DNA from: Halomonas sp.
Lineage (GTDB): Bacteria; Pseudomonadota; Gammaproteobacteria; Pseudomonadales; Halomonadaceae
Reading direction: 5' to 3'
NCBI RefSeq assembly: GCF_007692655.1
Contig: NZ_REBQ01000118.1
Location: 1 to 64,000 of the forward strand
Length of the DNA stretch: 64,000 bases
This document shows positions 21,142 through 32,847 of the stretch, piece by piece. Each line of letters begins with the position of its first letter. Position 1 is the first letter of the stretch. The notes under the pieces are model-generated. The model saw only the letters and a program-made list of their open reading frames with translations. It did no database searches and was not told the origin of the DNA. The translations under genes and the position numbers were made by a program.

Positions 21142-23082
21142 CTACGCAACGGGTTTTGCTACCAGCGAACGGGTCTCTTCGCGGGCTTCGGTGAGTGTTA
21201 CACGAAGCGGATCGCCAAGCTTATAACGCTCTTCGCCTTCGATTTGAATCCGCCCCTCTTTGTCATCAATGACCACTTTCGTACGGTCGCTGTGCATCAA
21301 CGGTGCGGGTACAAAGGCGGTGGCGCCATTTTCCAGCAAACGAACGCGCATTCCACCACGGTTGATAGCCATGATCTCGGCCTCAAAAGTGTCTTGGTTC
21401 TGGGCCGCAGGCGTTAGGTATCGCACGTAAAGCCAATCTTTTACGTCACGCTCGGCCATACGGTTTAGACGGCGGCGCTCGGTCAGTTGCTCGGTGAGCT
21501 GCTGGGTCGCTTCAGCAGGCGCCTGTTCACCCTTCAACACACGCTTGATCAAGCGGTGGTTGACCATATCGCCATACTTACGAATTGGCGAGGTCCAGGT
21601 GGCATAGGCAGCCAAACCTAAACCAAAGTGCGGGCCGGGCTGGGCGGACATCATGGTGAAGCCCTGGAAGCGGCGCAGGCGCGCATCCAGCCAGGCATCG
21701 TCGCGGCTTTCCAGCGCACGCTTTAGCTCGGTGTAGCGGGCAAGCTCGGTTAGCGCTTCGCGCTCGACAACGATCTCCTGACCCGCTAAAAACTCCTGAG
21801 CGGCCTCGGCTTTCTCAGGCTCAAAGGCGCGGTGCACGTTGAAGATACCGTGACCGATATGCTGAGCAAGGAAGTCTGCACAGCAGGCATTGGCCACAAT
21901 CATAGACTCTTCAATCATACGGTTAGCAATACGCCGATCTTCAGTGCGTACCGCCAGCACGTTTCCGGCGGGGTCCAGGTCAAACACGTAATCGGGACGG
22001 TCCTTAAACACCAGCGCGTGTTCGTTGCGCCATGCCGTGCGCGCTTCGGTCAAATCACGCAGTGCGGTGAGCTGCTCGGCAATATCATCTGCCGGCGCCC
22101 ACTCACCTTGACCTTCGATCCAATCAGAAACTGTGTCATAAACTAGCTTGGCGTGGGATTTAACGTTCGCAGCGAAGAAACGGTAATCGCCAAGGCTGCC
22201 GTCAGCATTAATATCCAGCGTGCAGGCCAGTGCCGGGCGCTCCTGGTTTTCCCACAGCGAGCAGAGGTCGTCTGCCAACTGCTCCGGGAGCATGGTGACG
22301 TTCTGGCCGGGCAGGTAAACGGTGAAAGCACGGGTGCGGGCTTCTAAATCTGCCGCATGACCCTCAGCTACATACGCCGTGGGGTCTGCAATTGCTACGC
22401 TAAGGCGCCAGCCGCCTTCAGGACGAGTCTCAATATGCAGCGCATCGTCCATATCGCGGGTTTTCTCACCATCAATGGTGAAGAAGGGGGTCGCGGTTAA
22501 ATCTTCGCGGGTAAGACCTTCATCCATTAGCGGCCAGTCGGTGCCTGCGTCGGGGCACTCCTGCTCTAGCGCATGGCGAGCTAGAGTGACGCGCCATGGC
22601 ACCGCCGGGTCGTCACTTTTAGCGACCAGCTCATCAATCTGGGCAAAGAAGGCGCGGTCGTCGGCCTTGAGTGGATGACGCACTAAGCGCGCTACGATCC
22701 AATCGCCATCAGCAATGCTCTCTTCATCCAGGCTGCGCTTAATGCGCGCCTTGATAACATTTTTAATCGACGGATGGTCAGGCACGACGGACAAGCGGCC
22801 TTCGCGTTTCTGTACGCGGGCAACAAACCGATCCAACCCAGCTTCTATCAGCTTTTCAGGCTCAACGGATTTTTTGTCACCGTTCTCGTGGATAACCGCT
22901 TCCACCCGATCCCCGTGAATCACGAGCTTCATAGCGGGCGGTGGCACGAAATAGGATTCACCGTCGTCGGTTTCGAGAAACCCGAAACCTTTGTCGGTGG
23001 CTTTGATCACCCCTTCAGCGCGGGGGGTGGTTTGACGAATCTGTTGCTTGAGCTGGGCAAGCATGGCGTTGTTCTGAAGCAT
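21142..23082 (-). CDS. rnb: Exoribonuclease II
   Basis: MLAQLKQQIRQTTPRAEGVIKATDKGFGFLE; DDALHIET; GPHFGLGLAAYATWTSPIRKYGDMVNHRLIK. Confidence 0.93.
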   Translation of the reverse strand: MLQNNAMLAQLKQQIRQTTPRAEGVIKATDKGFGFLETDDGESYFVPPPAMKLVIHGDRVEAVIHENGDKKSVEPEKLIEAGLDRFVARVQKREGRLSVVPDHPSIKNVIKARIKRSLDEESIADGDWIVARLVRHPLKADDRAFFAQIDELVAKSDDPAVPWRVTLARHALEQECPDAGTDWPLMDEGLTREDLTATPFFTIDGEKTRDMDDALHIETRPEGGWRLSVAIADPTAYVAEGHAADLEARTRAFTVYLPGQNVTMLPEQLADDLCSLWENQERPALACTLDINADGSLGDYRFFAANVKSHAKLVYDTVSDWIEGQGEWAPADDIAEQLTALRDLTEARTAWRNEHALVFKDRPDYVFDLDPAGNVLAVRTEDRRIANRMIEESMIVANACCADFLAQHIGHGIFNVHRAFEPEKAEAAQEFLAGQEIVVEREALTELARYTELKRALESRDDAWLDARLRRFQGFTMMSAQPGPHFGLGLAAYATWTSPIRKYGDMVNHRLIKRVLKGEQAPAEATQQLTEQLTERRRLNRMAERDVKDWLYVRYLTPAAQNQDTFEAEIMAINRGGMRVRLLENGATAFVPAPLMHSDRTKVVIDDKEGRIQIEGEERYKLGDPLRVTLTEAREETRSLVAKPVA

Positions 23083-23243
23083 GAGCTCAATCAGTTGGCA
23101 AGAGTTAGGGTGCCACTATACGGATTCCCGCAGGCTGCGCCAATTGTCACTGTGTGAAGTTGGTCATGGCGACGGTTAGTCAAAGGCTTACATGCGCTCA
23201 GGAGAATCGGTTAAGCTAAACTTTCATACTCATGGAGCGCGCT

Positions 23244-24041
23244 ATGACACCTCGCCTGATTGTTTCTGACCTGGATGGGACTCTGCTAGGAAGCGACCAC
23301 ACATTGCACGAAAGCACCGTCGAGGTTTTACGGGCGCTGGTAAAGCAAGGTCATCATGTCGCGCTAGCATCTGGCCGTCACTATCATGATATGAAGGTGT
23401 TTCGCGATCAGTTGGATATTCCCGCGCATTTGATCAGCACCAATGGCGCCTACGTTCACGCGCCTGACGACGCCTTGCTGGCGGCTAATCACCTTATCCC
23501 CGAACATGCAAAAACACTGATTAACTTGCCGCGCCCGCCGCAGGTGCGGCTTAGCTTATATCGTGAAGGCGGCTGGCATATTGATGCGGAGGCGCCACAG
23601 TTGCTCTCTCTTCACGCTTCCACAGGCTTTACCTACGACGTAGTGCCGCCTGGGCAGATGGATATTAATGGCGTGGGCAAAGTGCTTTATTTAGGTGACC
23701 CAGTGGCTCTGAAACAGCTGGAAACCCAGGCCCATGACGCCCACGGCAACGGGCTGCATATTACCTACTCAACCACCGACGCTTTGGAAATCATGGCCGG
23801 CGGGGTAAATAAGGGCGTAGCGCTGTCATCACTGCTTGAACGGCTGGGCTTAACACCATCAGATTGCCTAGCGTTTGGCGATAACCTCAATGATATCGAG
23901 ATGCTTAATTTAGCCGGGGAGGCCCAGGTCATGGCTAACGCCCATCCGGCGCTCTTCGATCGTATAAAGGGCGCCGAGCGCATCGGGCATAACGGTGAAG
24001 CTGCTGTTGCCGAGTGGCTGAAACAGCGCTTTGGGCTTTAA
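23244..24041 (+). CDS. Cof-type HAD-IIB family phosphatase
   Basis: LIVSDLDGTLLGSDHTL; GVNKGVALSSLLERLG; CLAFGDNLNDIEML. Confidence 0.9.
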   Translation: MTPRLIVSDLDGTLLGSDHTLHESTVEVLRALVKQGHHVALASGRHYHDMKVFRDQLDIPAHLISTNGAYVHAPDDALLAANHLIPEHAKTLINLPRPPQVRLSLYREGGWHIDAEAPQLLSLHASTGFTYDVVPPGQMDINGVGKVLYLGDPVALKQLETQAHDAHGNGLHITYSTTDALEIMAGGVNKGVALSSLLERLGLTPSDCLAFGDNLNDIEMLNLAGEAQVMANAHPALFDRIKGAERIGHNGEAAVAEWLKQRFGL

Positions 24042-24157
24042 GTGCCTAAGATCGTGATGCCAATGCGACCTTGGTTGTAGCGCTATTGCTACTGCCTAGC
24101 CCCTCGACCATCATCAAGATCCAATAATGACAACGACGTAGGGCGACAACCGCTGCG

Positions 24158-24883
24158 ATGACAACCACGCCTGCTACCTTGATTGTGGTCGATGACGATC
24201 CGGAAATTTGTGAACTGCTTGCTGACTACCTGGGCCGCCACGGTTACCGGGTGTTCACGGCGGACGGTGCGCAAGCACTGCATACCCTGCGGGCTGAACA
24301 CACGCCTGACTTGCTAATCGTCGATTTAATGCTGCCCGGTGACGACGGTTTTACCATCTGCCGTGATGTTAGAAAGCACAGCGATGTGCCGATTATTATG
24401 CTCACCGCCAGCGCTGATGAGACCGACCGTATCCTTGGCTTAGAGCTGGGTGCCGATGATTACCTGGGTAAGCCATTTAATCCCCGCGAATTGCTGGCGC
24501 GTATCAAAGCGGTGCTACGGCGTACCCGTTGCGCGCCCCCTGTACTCCCCCCGGGGCAGGCCCGTTGGGTCAGTTTTGGCAATTGGCAGCTTGACCGTAT
24601 GACCCGCGAGCTGATCGATCTGCAGGGTGAACGCACCGCGCTTTCGGGGGCGGATTTTCAACTGCTGCAGGTGTTTTTAGAACGTCCCGCTACCGTGATT
24701 ACCCGGGATGACCTTTATGCGCTAACTCGTGGGCGAGACGCGCCCCCGCTTGATCGCTCTATTGATGTTCATGTTTGCCGCCTGCGCCAGCGGCTGGGGG
24801 AGGACGCCCAGCACTCGCAGCTGATTCGTACCGTGCGCGGGGCAGGCTATGTGTTGACCGCCCAGGTAGACGCATTAACGTGA
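24158..24883 (+). CDS. OmpR/PhoB-type response regulator (GltR-like by context)
   Basis: Receiver domain VVDDDPEICELLADYLGRHGYRV; winged helix RSIDVHVCRLRQRLGED; directly upstream of an HK and sugar ABC genes. Confidence 0.92.
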   Translation: MTTTPATLIVVDDDPEICELLADYLGRHGYRVFTADGAQALHTLRAEHTPDLLIVDLMLPGDDGFTICRDVRKHSDVPIIMLTASADETDRILGLELGADDYLGKPFNPRELLARIKAVLRRTRCAPPVLPPGQARWVSFGNWQLDRMTRELIDLQGERTALSGADFQLLQVFLERPATVITRDDLYALTRGRDAPPLDRSIDVHVCRLRQRLGEDAQHSQLIRTVRGAGYVLTAQVDALT

Positions 24884-26388
24884 AAAGCACTAAATGGGCG
24901 AATACAAGGCGTCGCTTTATCAGACGAATCGCCCGCTGGCTACCGGCATCGCTGCGTGGGCGTTTCGTGATCATTATGATCGCCGGTGTGCTGGTCGCCC
25001 AAGGGGCCAGCTACGCGCTGTGGACTGCCCAGGTACGCTCCAGTCACTTGGCGCAGCTGGATGAGCTCTCCACCAACATGGCGTTTAGCATCGCCTCCAC
25101 CATGAGGTTTTTCCGCTCGCTACCGGTTGAATACCGCCATATCGTGCTCGACCAGCTACGCAATATGGGCGGCACGCGCTTTTTTGTTAGCGTTAACGAG
25201 CGCAGGCTCACCATCGACGATATTGGCTCGGGGCCGGAAAAAGAGGTGGTGGTGCACAATGTACGCACGGTGCTGACCCAGCAGCTCAATATCGACGATG
25301 TGATTGTCGAGTTCTCCCGCCCGGAGAACCTGCGCGTGCTGAACAACGAAGTGCTGCTCTATGACCTGCCGCCCCGCTGGGGGCAGCACAGCCTGATGAT
25401 GGAACCTCTCTCCCCGCCGATTTTAGTCGTTCAGTTAGAGCTTGCTCCCGACACCTGGCTTTATGTGGCCACGCTGCTGGGCGTACCGGATATTTTCAGC
25501 GGCTATCGCTGGCTCTCTGAGGAGCGCTTGCTGGTGGGGCTGTTGGTTCTGTTAAGCGTACTGGCACTCTCGCTATTGGGCATTACCAGCGTCACCCGGC
25601 CGCTGGCGCGGCTATCAAAAGCGGCGAATCAGCTAGGCGATGACCTGGATATGCCGCCGCTAAAAGAGAGCGGGCCGAAAGAAGTCGCTGCCACTGCGGC
25701 GGCGTTCAATCGTATGCAGCGGCGTATTCGTGAGCAGATTGAGGAGCGCGAGCGGCTCTTCTCGGCGATTTCCCATGACTTGAAAACGCCCTTGACCCGT
25801 ATGCGGCTGCGCGCTGAAATGCTCGATGATGACTACCAGCGCGAGCGTTTTTGCGCCTCACTGGATGAGCTGGATAGTTTGGTGAAAGGTGCCTTGGCCT
25901 CAGTGAAAGGGCTCGATCTACACGAAGAGCCAGCCCCCGTCGGCCTTGAATCGCTACTTGAAGAGTTGGCCGAAGAGCTGAGCCTGCAGGGCGCACAGGT
26001 GACCATTGAGAAAGCCAGCCACCCCATTGCCCCGCTGATTGCCAAGCCGCTGGCGCTTAAGCGTTGCCTTGCTAACCTGCTTGAGAATGCGGTGTTCTAC
26101 GGTAAGCAGGCCGATGTCCAGTTACTTGAGCAGGGTAACGTGGTCACCCTGCGTATTCGCGATCATGGCCCCGGCATCCCCGATGAGCAGTTAGGGCGGG
26201 TGTTTTCACCTTTTGTCCGCCTGGAGCCGTCGCGCAGTCGCTATACCGGTGGCAGCGGCCTGGGGCTGGGCATTGCCCGGCATATCGCCCGCGCCCACGG
26301 CGGTGATATTACGCTCGCCAACCACGCTGAAAAGGGCTTGGTCGTTACCCTAACGCTGCCTCGCCAGGAAACTATTACAGACTTGTAA
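24880..26388 (+). CDS. Sensor histidine kinase (GtrS-like by context)
   Basis: Transmembrane segments, HAMP, H-box FSAISHDLKTPLTRMRLRAE, GSGLGLGIARHIARAHGG; GTG start overlapping the RR stop. Confidence 0.92.
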   Translation: MKSTKWANTRRRFIRRIARWLPASLRGRFVIIMIAGVLVAQGASYALWTAQVRSSHLAQLDELSTNMAFSIASTMRFFRSLPVEYRHIVLDQLRNMGGTRFFVSVNERRLTIDDIGSGPEKEVVVHNVRTVLTQQLNIDDVIVEFSRPENLRVLNNEVLLYDLPPRWGQHSLMMEPLSPPILVVQLELAPDTWLYVATLLGVPDIFSGYRWLSEERLLVGLLVLLSVLALSLLGITSVTRPLARLSKAANQLGDDLDMPPLKESGPKEVAATAAAFNRMQRRIREQIEERERLFSAISHDLKTPLTRMRLRAEMLDDDYQRERFCASLDELDSLVKGALASVKGLDLHEEPAPVGLESLLEELAEELSLQGAQVTIEKASHPIAPLIAKPLALKRCLANLLENAVFYGKQADVQLLEQGNVVTLRIRDHGPGIPDEQLGRVFSPFVRLEPSRSRYTGGSGLGLGIARHIARAHGGDITLANHAEKGLVVTLTLPRQETITDL

Positions 26389-26499
26389 TAAAACCCCAAC
26401 ACTATGCAGGACTCGGTAACTCACCTTACTGCTTGCCTTGGAGTAGTCTTCTAAAAGCCAAACGTCCGGAAGGACAATAACAATATAAGGGTTTACGCC

Positions 26500-27759
26500 A
26501 TGTTGACGTTTAAGAAGACAACACTCGCGCTTGCTTTGGCAGGGGCTACTCTCGCGACAACCGCCCAGGCCGCTGAGGTTGAAGTGCTCCACTGGTGGAC
26601 TTCCGGCGGTGAAGCCCGGGCCGCCAACGTACTTAAAGAGTTAATGGAAGCGGAAGGCTACGGCTGGCAGGACTTTGCGGTGGCCGGCGGCGGCGGTGAA
26701 ACCGCCATGACGGTGCTGAAATCCCGTGCCATGTCGGGCAATCCACCTTCAGCTGCTCAGATCAAGGGCCCTGAGATTCAGGAGTGGGGCGAGCTGGGCT
26801 TGCTGGGTGACTTGAATGAGGTAGCGGAGGCCGAAGGTTGGGATGAGCTGCTACCAGAGGTCGTGGCCGATATTATGCGCTACGACGGTCAATATGTAGC
26901 GGTACCCGTCAATGTGCACCGAGTGAACTGGCTATGGGCCAATCCAGCGGTGCTCGAGGCCGCTGGCGTTGAAATGCCTACCACCCTGGATGAGATGTTT
27001 GCCGCCGGTGAAGCCATCCGCGAAGCGGGCTACGTGCCGCTTGCCCACGGCGGTCAATCCTGGCAGGACGCCACGGTGTTTGAAAGCGTGCTGCTAGGTG
27101 GCCAGGGCAGCGAGTTTTATCAACAGGCGTTGGTGGAGCTGGACCCCGAAGCGCTGGGTGGCGAACAGATGATCGCAGCCCTGGAAGACTTCAAGCGTAC
27201 GCGGGAGTTAATGGATGATGGCATGTCCGGGCGCGATTGGAATATTGCCACCGCCATGGTAATTGAAGGTACCGCAGGCATGCAGTTGATGGGGGACTGG
27301 GCAAAAGGGGAGTTCACCGCTGCAGGCTTAACCGCCGGGGAAGACTACCTGTGTGCAGCGGCGCCGGGTACAGAGGATGCGTTCACCTTCAATATCGATA
27401 GCCTGGCCATGTTCCGGGTTACCGATGAAGGTGAGCATGATGCCCAGCAGGCGCTTGCCCGCTTAGTGCTTGAGCCTACCTTTCAGGAGGCATTTAACCT
27501 CGCCAAAGGCTCCATTCCTGCGCGGCCTGATCTGGACATGAGCGAGTTTGATAGCTGCGCCCAGCAATCCTTGGCCGATTTTCAGCGCACCGCAGATGAG
27601 GGCGGCTTAGTGCCGAGCATGGCACATGGTATGGCCGTACGGGCGGATGTACAGGGTGCCATCTTCGACGTGGTAACGAACTACTTCAACGACGCCAATA
27701 TGCCCGCCGAAGAAGCCGCGCAACGCATGGTAAGGGCAGCACAAGCGGCTGCTTTCTAA
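26500..27759 (+). CDS. gtsA: Carbohydrate ABC transporter substrate-binding protein (glucose/mannose type)
   Basis: Signal peptide TLALALAGATLATTAQA; EVEVLHWWTSGGEARAANVLKELME; synteny with permeases and ATPase. Confidence 0.85.
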   Translation: MLTFKKTTLALALAGATLATTAQAAEVEVLHWWTSGGEARAANVLKELMEAEGYGWQDFAVAGGGGETAMTVLKSRAMSGNPPSAAQIKGPEIQEWGELGLLGDLNEVAEAEGWDELLPEVVADIMRYDGQYVAVPVNVHRVNWLWANPAVLEAAGVEMPTTLDEMFAAGEAIREAGYVPLAHGGQSWQDATVFESVLLGGQGSEFYQQALVELDPEALGGEQMIAALEDFKRTRELMDDGMSGRDWNIATAMVIEGTAGMQLMGDWAKGEFTAAGLTAGEDYLCAAAPGTEDAFTFNIDSLAMFRVTDEGEHDAQQALARLVLEPTFQEAFNLAKGSIPARPDLDMSEFDSCAQQSLADFQRTADEGGLVPSMAHGMAVRADVQGAIFDVVTNYFNDANMPAEEAAQRMVRAAQAAAF

Positions 27760-27888
27760 CCCTACCGGGGCACGACGTTTAACACGCTGAACGTTCCCCG
27801 CCACCGCCGCAACGGCGGTGGCAGAATTTTCTGGCAAGGCTTTCTTTAAAGGCTTCCTGTAAAGGATTCCTGGCAAGGACACTTCTTC

Positions 27889-28833
27889 ATGCGAGACACC
27901 CTCCCCATGAAAAATACCGCTGCGACGCCCTTAGGGCCTGGCACTAAGCGCTCGGCGCCATCCGGCAGTTTGCAGGCCTGGCTGCCGCGCTTGGTGCTGG
28001 CGCCGTCGGTGGCGATTTCGCTGTTTTTTGTTTACGGCTTCATGCTGTGGACCTTTGTACTCTCCTTAACCAGTTCGCGCATGCTGCCCAGCTACAACTT
28101 TGTCGGCTTTGGCCAGTATGCGCGCTTAATGGCAAACGAGCGCTGGTGGGTTGCTTCGACCAACCTGATGATTTTTGGCGTGCTGTTTGTGCTGATTTGT
28201 CTGGTGATTGGCGCGTTTCTGGCCATTCTTCTCGATCAAAAGATTCGTCAGGAAGGCGCCCTGCGCACCATTTACCTCTACCCCATGGCGCTGTCGTTTA
28301 TCGTCACCGGGGTGGTGTGGAAGTGGCTGCTTAACCCGCAGCTGGGTATTCAGGCGATGGTGCAAAGCTGGGGCTTTGAGTCGTTTCGCTTTGATTGGAT
28401 TGTCGACCCGGATATGGCCATTTACACCCTGGTGATAGCTGCCGTGTGGCAGGCCTCAGGCTTTGTCATGGCACTATTTTTAGCCGGCCTAAGGGGCATC
28501 GACGACAGCATTGTCAAAGCCGCTCAGTTGGATGGCGCCAGCCTGCCACGGATTTATTGGCGCGTGGTGATGCCGTGCCTGCGCCCAGTGGTGTTTAGCG
28601 CCGTGATGATTTTGGCCCATATCGCTATCAAGAGCTTTGATCTGGTCGTCGCATTAACCGGCGGCGGGCCTGGCTATGCCACTGACTTACCCGCCACCTT
28701 TATGTATGCCCATGCCTTTACCCGGGCGCAGATTGGCTTGGGGTCTGCTAGCGCCATGCTGATGTTGGGCGGCGTGCTGGCGATTTTGATCCCCTATCTC
28801 TACTCCGAATTAAGGAGCCGCAAGCATGGCTAA
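27889..28833 (+). CDS. gtsB: Carbohydrate ABC transporter permease
   Basis: EAA-like motif AAQLDGASLPRIYWRVVMPCLRPV; multiple TM helices. Confidence 0.85.
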   Translation: MRDTLPMKNTAATPLGPGTKRSAPSGSLQAWLPRLVLAPSVAISLFFVYGFMLWTFVLSLTSSRMLPSYNFVGFGQYARLMANERWWVASTNLMIFGVLFVLICLVIGAFLAILLDQKIRQEGALRTIYLYPMALSFIVTGVVWKWLLNPQLGIQAMVQSWGFESFRFDWIVDPDMAIYTLVIAAVWQASGFVMALFLAGLRGIDDSIVKAAQLDGASLPRIYWRVVMPCLRPVVFSAVMILAHIAIKSFDLVVALTGGGPGYATDLPATFMYAHAFTRAQIGLGSASAMLMLGGVLAILIPYLYSELRSRKHG

Positions 28834-29704
28834 CGTGATTCGTCGTCAAACGCCCGCTGCGCGCTTGGGCCGTGGCCTGCTCTATGGCGTGCTGATACTC
28901 GCCGCCCTGTTCTATATCCTGCCGCTGGTGGTGATGTTGATGACCTCGGTAAAGCCACTGAGTGAAATCAGCGCCGGTACGCTACTTTCGCTACCGCAAA
29001 ACCCGACTTTGGAACCTTGGGCAAAAGCCTGGGGGGAAGCCTGCACCGGCATGCGCTGCGATGGCATCGGGGGCTATTTCTGGAACTCCTTTGCGATTGT
29101 GATTCCCGCCGTGCTGATCTCCACCACCATCGGCGCCCTCAACGGTTATGCGCTGACCAAGTGGCGCTTTAAAGGCTCAGAGTTAGTCTTCGCACTAATG
29201 CTGTTCGGCTGCTTTATTCCCTTTCAGGTGGTGCTGTTGCCCATGGCGCAAACCCTTGGCTGGCTGGGGATCTCCAGCTCTCGTGCCGGTCTGATTCTGG
29301 TGCACGTGGTGTTTGGTATTGCCTTTACCACCCTGTTTTTCCGCAACTTCTACGTGGGTATCCCCAACGAGCTGGTATCGGCGGCAAAGCTGGATGGCGC
29401 GGGGTTTTTTCGAATCTTCTGGCGCATTCTGCTGCCAGTTTCCGCGCCCATCATTGTGGTCTCGGTGATTTGGCAATTCACCCAAATATGGAACGACTTT
29501 CTGTTTGGGGTGGCGTTTTCGGCCCACAACACCCAACCGGTAACCGTGGCGCTTAACAACCTGGTGAATACCTCTACCGGCGTGCGCGAGTACAACGTGG
29601 ATATGGCAGCGGCGATGATTGCCGCGCTGCCCACCCTGGTGGTGTATGTGCTGGCGGGAAAATACTTCGTACGTGGGCTGACGGCCGGTTCCGTGAAAGG
29701 TTAA
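28826..29704 (+). CDS. gtsC: Carbohydrate ABC transporter permease
   Basis: EAA-like motif AAKLDGAGFFRIFWRILLPVSAPI; overlaps the previous gene. Confidence 0.85.
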   Translation: MANVIRRQTPAARLGRGLLYGVLILAALFYILPLVVMLMTSVKPLSEISAGTLLSLPQNPTLEPWAKAWGEACTGMRCDGIGGYFWNSFAIVIPAVLISTTIGALNGYALTKWRFKGSELVFALMLFGCFIPFQVVLLPMAQTLGWLGISSSRAGLILVHVVFGIAFTTLFFRNFYVGIPNELVSAAKLDGAGFFRIFWRILLPVSAPIIVVSVIWQFTQIWNDFLFGVAFSAHNTQPVTVALNNLVNTSTGVREYNVDMAAAMIAALPTLVVYVLAGKYFVRGLTAGSVKG

Positions 29705-29748
29705 TAACAATCAGATTGATGACAACTTTCTAAAGTTTGCTTTCACAA

Positions 29749-29845
29749 GGTCAGATCAACCCGTAGCGGGGGTCTTTTTCCATGGATGGAAAAAGTAGCG
29801 TCCAGGGAGGGATTTACAGCGCCCCCGCGAAGGGTTGTTCTGACC
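29749..29845. repeat. 97-bp structured palindromic extragenic element (REP/MITE-like)
   Basis: 24-nt arms GGTCAGATCAACCCGTAGCGGGGG / CCCCCGCGAAGGGTTGTTCTGACC pair at 21/24; internal CTTTTTCCATGGATGGAAAAAG hairpin. Confidence 0.75.
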
Positions 29846-29888
29846 GGGCTAACAACTTTGTCAGCAGTCTTATAATAGGATTTTCATT

Positions 29889-31010
<1,122 letters not shown>

Positions 31011-31030
31011 GTGTTTGGAAAAAAACAAAC

Positions 31031-31060
31031 AACACCCCTGCTGGTTTCAGCAGGGGTGTT
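31031..31060. terminator. Terminator between gtsD and the BCCT transporter
   Basis: AACACCCCTGCTG gttt CAGCAGGGGTGTT; convergent genes. Confidence 0.85.
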
Positions 31061-31067
31061 TCACTTA

Positions 31068-32708
31068 TCAGGAGCGCATATGGCGAAGTTCGCCATTTAG
31101 CGCTTTGATAATCGAGTAGCACATCAGCAGTAACACAATCGAGAACGGAATCGCAGTGGCGGTCACGCCCGCCTGTAGCGCTGTCAGGCCCCCACCAATA
31201 AGCAGCACGATGGCAATCAACCCCTCCACAATCGCCCAGAACATCCGCTGAGGCCGTGGTGCATCAATCTTGCCGCCAGCGGTAATGGTGTCAATCACCA
31301 AAGAGCCGGAATCTGAGGAGGTGACAAAGAAAATCAGCGCCAAAACGATGCCCAAGGTCGACATAAGGCCTGTCAGCGGCAGTTCATTGAGCATGCCGAA
31401 TAGCGACAGTTCGGGCCTATAATTGTCGATCACATACTCCTTGACCAGGCTGCCCGCCGGGTTGGCGTAGAGCTGATCGAGGGCCGTGGAGCCGAAAACG
31501 CCCATCCAGATAAAGATAAACAGGCTGGGTACCAGCAGCACACAGAGTATAAATTCACGCACCGTCCGGCCTCGCGAGACCCGAGCAATGAACATGCCGA
31601 CAAACGGTGCCCAACTGATCCACCACGCCCAGTAGAAAATCGTCCAGTCCTGGCGGTAGGCGTCATCGTCACGACCAAAGGGCGCTGATAACGGCAGGAA
31701 GTCGGTCACATAGGTGGTTAGTCCTGCCCAGAAGCCGCTAAGGGCCACCAGCGTAGCGCCCGCGAACAGCACGAAAAAGAAGAACAAAACGGCCAGGATC
31801 ATATTGAGCTCAGAGAGTTTCTTCAAGCCGCCCTCAAGCCCACGCCATACCGACACCAGGGCCACCATCGTCACTAGCACAATGACGATAACCTGGGTCA
31901 TGGTGCTCACTTCCAGGCCGAAGACAAAATTCATCCCTGCATTGGCTTGCTGCGCCCCAAGTCCGAGCGATGTGGCTAGTCCAAATAGGGTGGAGAACAC
32001 CGCCAGTATATCGATGACATGCCCCCACCAGCCCCAAACGCGCTCACCGAGAATGGGAAAAAATGCTGAGCGAATCGAGAAAGGCAGTCCCTTGTTATAG
32101 GTGAAAATGCCTAGTCCGAGCGCCATCACCACATACACTGCCCAGCCATGGATGCCCCAATGGAGGTAGGTGCCCGCCAGACCCATGGCGCTGGCGTCAG
32201 CAATCGCCGCAGGATTTAACTCACCGTCAGCGCCAAATGGAGACTCGACGCCTAAGGGCAGCGAGACGTTGGCGTGATAAACCGGCTCCAGCACGCCGAA
32301 GAACAACAGGCCAATGCCGATGCCCGCGGTGAACAGCATGGCAAACCAGGAGAGGTAACTGTGATCTGGCCGGGCGTCAGGCCCGCCCAGCCTGACGGAA
32401 CCATGGGGCAGCACGACCAGCGCCAAGCAGAACAGAATGAAGAAGTCCACCACGGTCATAAAGTACCAGTCCAGCGTTCCCGTAGAGAAGGCGACGATGG
32501 ATTGGAAAGCGTTTCCAGCGCGATCAGGAAAAAGCAGGGTGAGGACGATGAAGATGGCGGAAGCAACGGCTGAGACAACGAAGACCCGGTTGTGGATATC
32601 AAAGCCAAAAGGGCCGAGATGCCCCTTGATATTATCCTGGCCGACGACATAGTCGGTCTGCATATCACTCGCCATGGAGGGCGAATCTGAATCATTAGGG
32701 GTATTCAT
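31068..32708 (-). CDS. BCCT family (betaine/choline/carnitine) transporter
   Basis: WAWWISWAPFVGMFIARVSRGRTVREF signature; 12-TM pattern; MNTPNDSDS start preferred. Confidence 0.93.
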   Translation of the reverse strand: MNTPNDSDSPSMASDMQTDYVVGQDNIKGHLGPFGFDIHNRVFVVSAVASAIFIVLTLLFPDRAGNAFQSIVAFSTGTLDWYFMTVVDFFILFCLALVVLPHGSVRLGGPDARPDHSYLSWFAMLFTAGIGIGLLFFGVLEPVYHANVSLPLGVESPFGADGELNPAAIADASAMGLAGTYLHWGIHGWAVYVVMALGLGIFTYNKGLPFSIRSAFFPILGERVWGWWGHVIDILAVFSTLFGLATSLGLGAQQANAGMNFVFGLEVSTMTQVIVIVLVTMVALVSVWRGLEGGLKKLSELNMILAVLFFFFVLFAGATLVALSGFWAGLTTYVTDFLPLSAPFGRDDDAYRQDWTIFYWAWWISWAPFVGMFIARVSRGRTVREFILCVLLVPSLFIFIWMGVFGSTALDQLYANPAGSLVKEYVIDNYRPELSLFGMLNELPLTGLMSTLGIVLALIFFVTSSDSGSLVIDTITAGGKIDAPRPQRMFWAIVEGLIAIVLLIGGGLTALQAGVTATAIPFSIVLLLMCYSIIKALNGELRHMRS

Positions 32709-32847
32709 AAAACACCTCTCCTCATATGAGGACGCCATGTCAATTAAGCATCATGGCGGCAGCTAGCGTTGAATCCCAGCGTGTTTTGAGGAGAGCTTTA
32801 TCAATCATCACTGACTATGTGGGTTCGACGAGTACTCTTCGCTGCAT

